Shown: piece by piece, positions 4,545 to 5,134 of the stretch | How positions within the stretch are numbered: position 1 is the first letter of the stretch | How the letters are laid out: every line of letters starts with the position of its first letter | Assembly: GCA_013824055.1 (NCBI GenBank) | Contig: PNNE01000102.1 | Location: 1-5,134, forward strand | Source: Rhodobacter sp. | Lineage (GTDB): Bacteria; Pseudomonadota; Alphaproteobacteria; Rhodobacterales; Rhodobacteraceae | Reading direction: 5' to 3' | Length of the DNA: 5,134 nucleotides | Notes under the pieces: model-generated | The model's database searches: none | The model's input: the letters and a program-made list of their open reading frames with translations, nothing else | Told to the model about the DNA's origin: nothing | Program-made: the position numbers and the translations under genes

Positions 4545-5134
4545 ATGGCGGATGTTACTATCCGATTGCACGCGACAGACAACCTGGTGATTGCGCTGAC
4601 CGATCTGGGCAAGGGGGCGGCGGTTCCGGGTGTCTCGGTCGCCTTGCCCGGCCCGGTGCCGCGCGGCCACAAGCTGGCGACCCGCGCCATCGCGAGGGGC
4701 GAGATCGTGCTGCGCTACGGCCAGTCCATCGGCCAGGCGACCGAGGACATTCCAGCGGGCGGGCATATCCACAGCCACAACCTTGGCATGGGGCCGCACA
4801 GCCTGGATTACGCCATCGGGCAGAGCGCGACCCCGCTGCCGCCGCTGCCCGCGCGGGAGTTCCTGGGCTATCACCGCGCCGACGGGCAGGTCGGCACGCG
4901 CAACTACATCGGCATCCTGACCTCGGTGAACTGCTCGGGGTCGGTGGCGCGGTTCATCGCCGAGGCGGCGGAAAAGGACCCAGGTCTGTCCGCGATGCCC
5001 AACATCGACGGCTTCGTCCCCATCGTCCACAACACCGGCTGCGGCATGTCCGGCGTGAACGAGGGCTACGACACCCTGATGCGCACGCTGAAGGGCTATG
5101 CGCGGAATGCGAATTTCGGGGGGATCCTGCTGGT
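4545..5134 (+). CDS. UxaA-family (altronate/galactarate-type) dehydratase, C-terminus beyond window edge
   Basis: An open frame of 196 codons runs to the right edge; family members are about 500 residues, so more than half is missing. Residues 1 to about 85 form the SAF domain: the opening (RLHATDNLVIALTDL) is typical, followed by VPRGHKLATRAIARGEIVLRYG (38-59) and GGHIHSHN (72-79), the conserved His-rich end. The second domain starts near 106 with FLGYHRADGQVGTRNYIGI and has TSVNCSG (Cys130) and HNTGCGM (162-168), conserved in altronate dehydratases. Family enzymes are Fe2+-dependent and dehydrate aldonates or aldarates to 2-keto-3-deoxy acids in the cytoplasm; altronate (UxaA) and galactarate (GarD) are the classic substrates. 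SAF plus catalytic domain on one chain is the normal UxaA form. No uronate isomerase or altronate oxidoreductase (UxaB/UxaC) is nearby, so the substrate may be another aldonate, perhaps one derived from the aldo/keto reductase step. It diverges from the GntR regulator across 64 bases. Confidence 0.9.
   Translation, partial: MADVTIRLHATDNLVIALTDLGKGAAVPGVSVALPGPVPRGHKLATRAIARGEIVLRYGQSIGQATEDIPAGGHIHSHNLGMGPHSLDYAIGQSATPLPPLPAREFLGYHRADGQVGTRNYIGILTSVNCSGSVARFIAEAAEKDPGLSAMPNIDGFVPIVHNTGCGMSGVNEGYDTLMRTLKGYARNANFGGILL

Noticed and set aside
4482..5030. Minus-strand open frame opposite the UxaA-type gene
   Set aside because: It would run through the operator and the start of a recognisable SAF-domain protein; its translation has no family signature.

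Overview
The window is gene-dense, high-GC DNA. Codon third positions are strongly GC-biased, and the gene content and style fit an alphaproteobacterium, most likely of the Rhodobacter/Paracoccus type. The organism call is an inference from composition and families, with no marker gene to confirm it. I see no mobile element, CRISPR array, tRNA or rRNA. Every stretch longer than about 100 bases is coding.

Layout, left to right. (1) 1-770, minus strand: 5' part of an M42-family metallopeptidase-like gene (FrvX/SgcX type), cut by the left edge. (2) 767-1579, minus: a BtpA/SgcQ-family TIM-barrel protein whose stop overlaps the M42 start in an ATGA. (3) 1580-1668: a compact divergent promoter region with a candidate operator. 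(4) 1669-2691, plus: an aldo/keto reductase of the D-threo-aldose (L-fucose)/pyridoxal dehydrogenase type. (5) 2692-2777: a convergent gap filled by a large imperfect hairpin. (6) 2778-3743, minus: a xylose/rhamnose-isomerase-like TIM-barrel sugar isomerase. (7) 3740-4480, minus: a GntR-family regulator with an FCD domain, again ATGA-overlapping the next gene. (8) 4481-4544: a second divergent promoter region with an operator. (9) 4545 to the right edge, plus: the 5' part of a UxaA-family (altronate/galactarate-type) dehydratase.

Together these look like a sugar or sugar-acid catabolic locus. The aldo/keto reductase would oxidise a free aldose at C1, the UxaA-type enzyme would dehydrate an aldonate, and the isomerase-like protein would interconvert an aldose and a ketose. 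The FCD regulator probably senses a sugar acid. The SgcQ-SgcX-like pair has homologues side by side in the E. coli sgc PTS operon and has no firmly established function. No transporter lies in the window, so the substrate cannot be named.

The strongest non-coding signal is a 16-base element, CATRCTARCATGTYAG, present once in each of the two divergent promoter regions. The two copies agree at 13 of 16 bases and all three differences are transitions. In both places it overlaps predicted -10 boxes. It is the best candidate operator for the local GntR regulator and would tie all four transcription units into one regulon. At the regulator's own gene the predicted transcription start falls on the A of the ATG, suggesting a leaderless, autoregulated mRNA.
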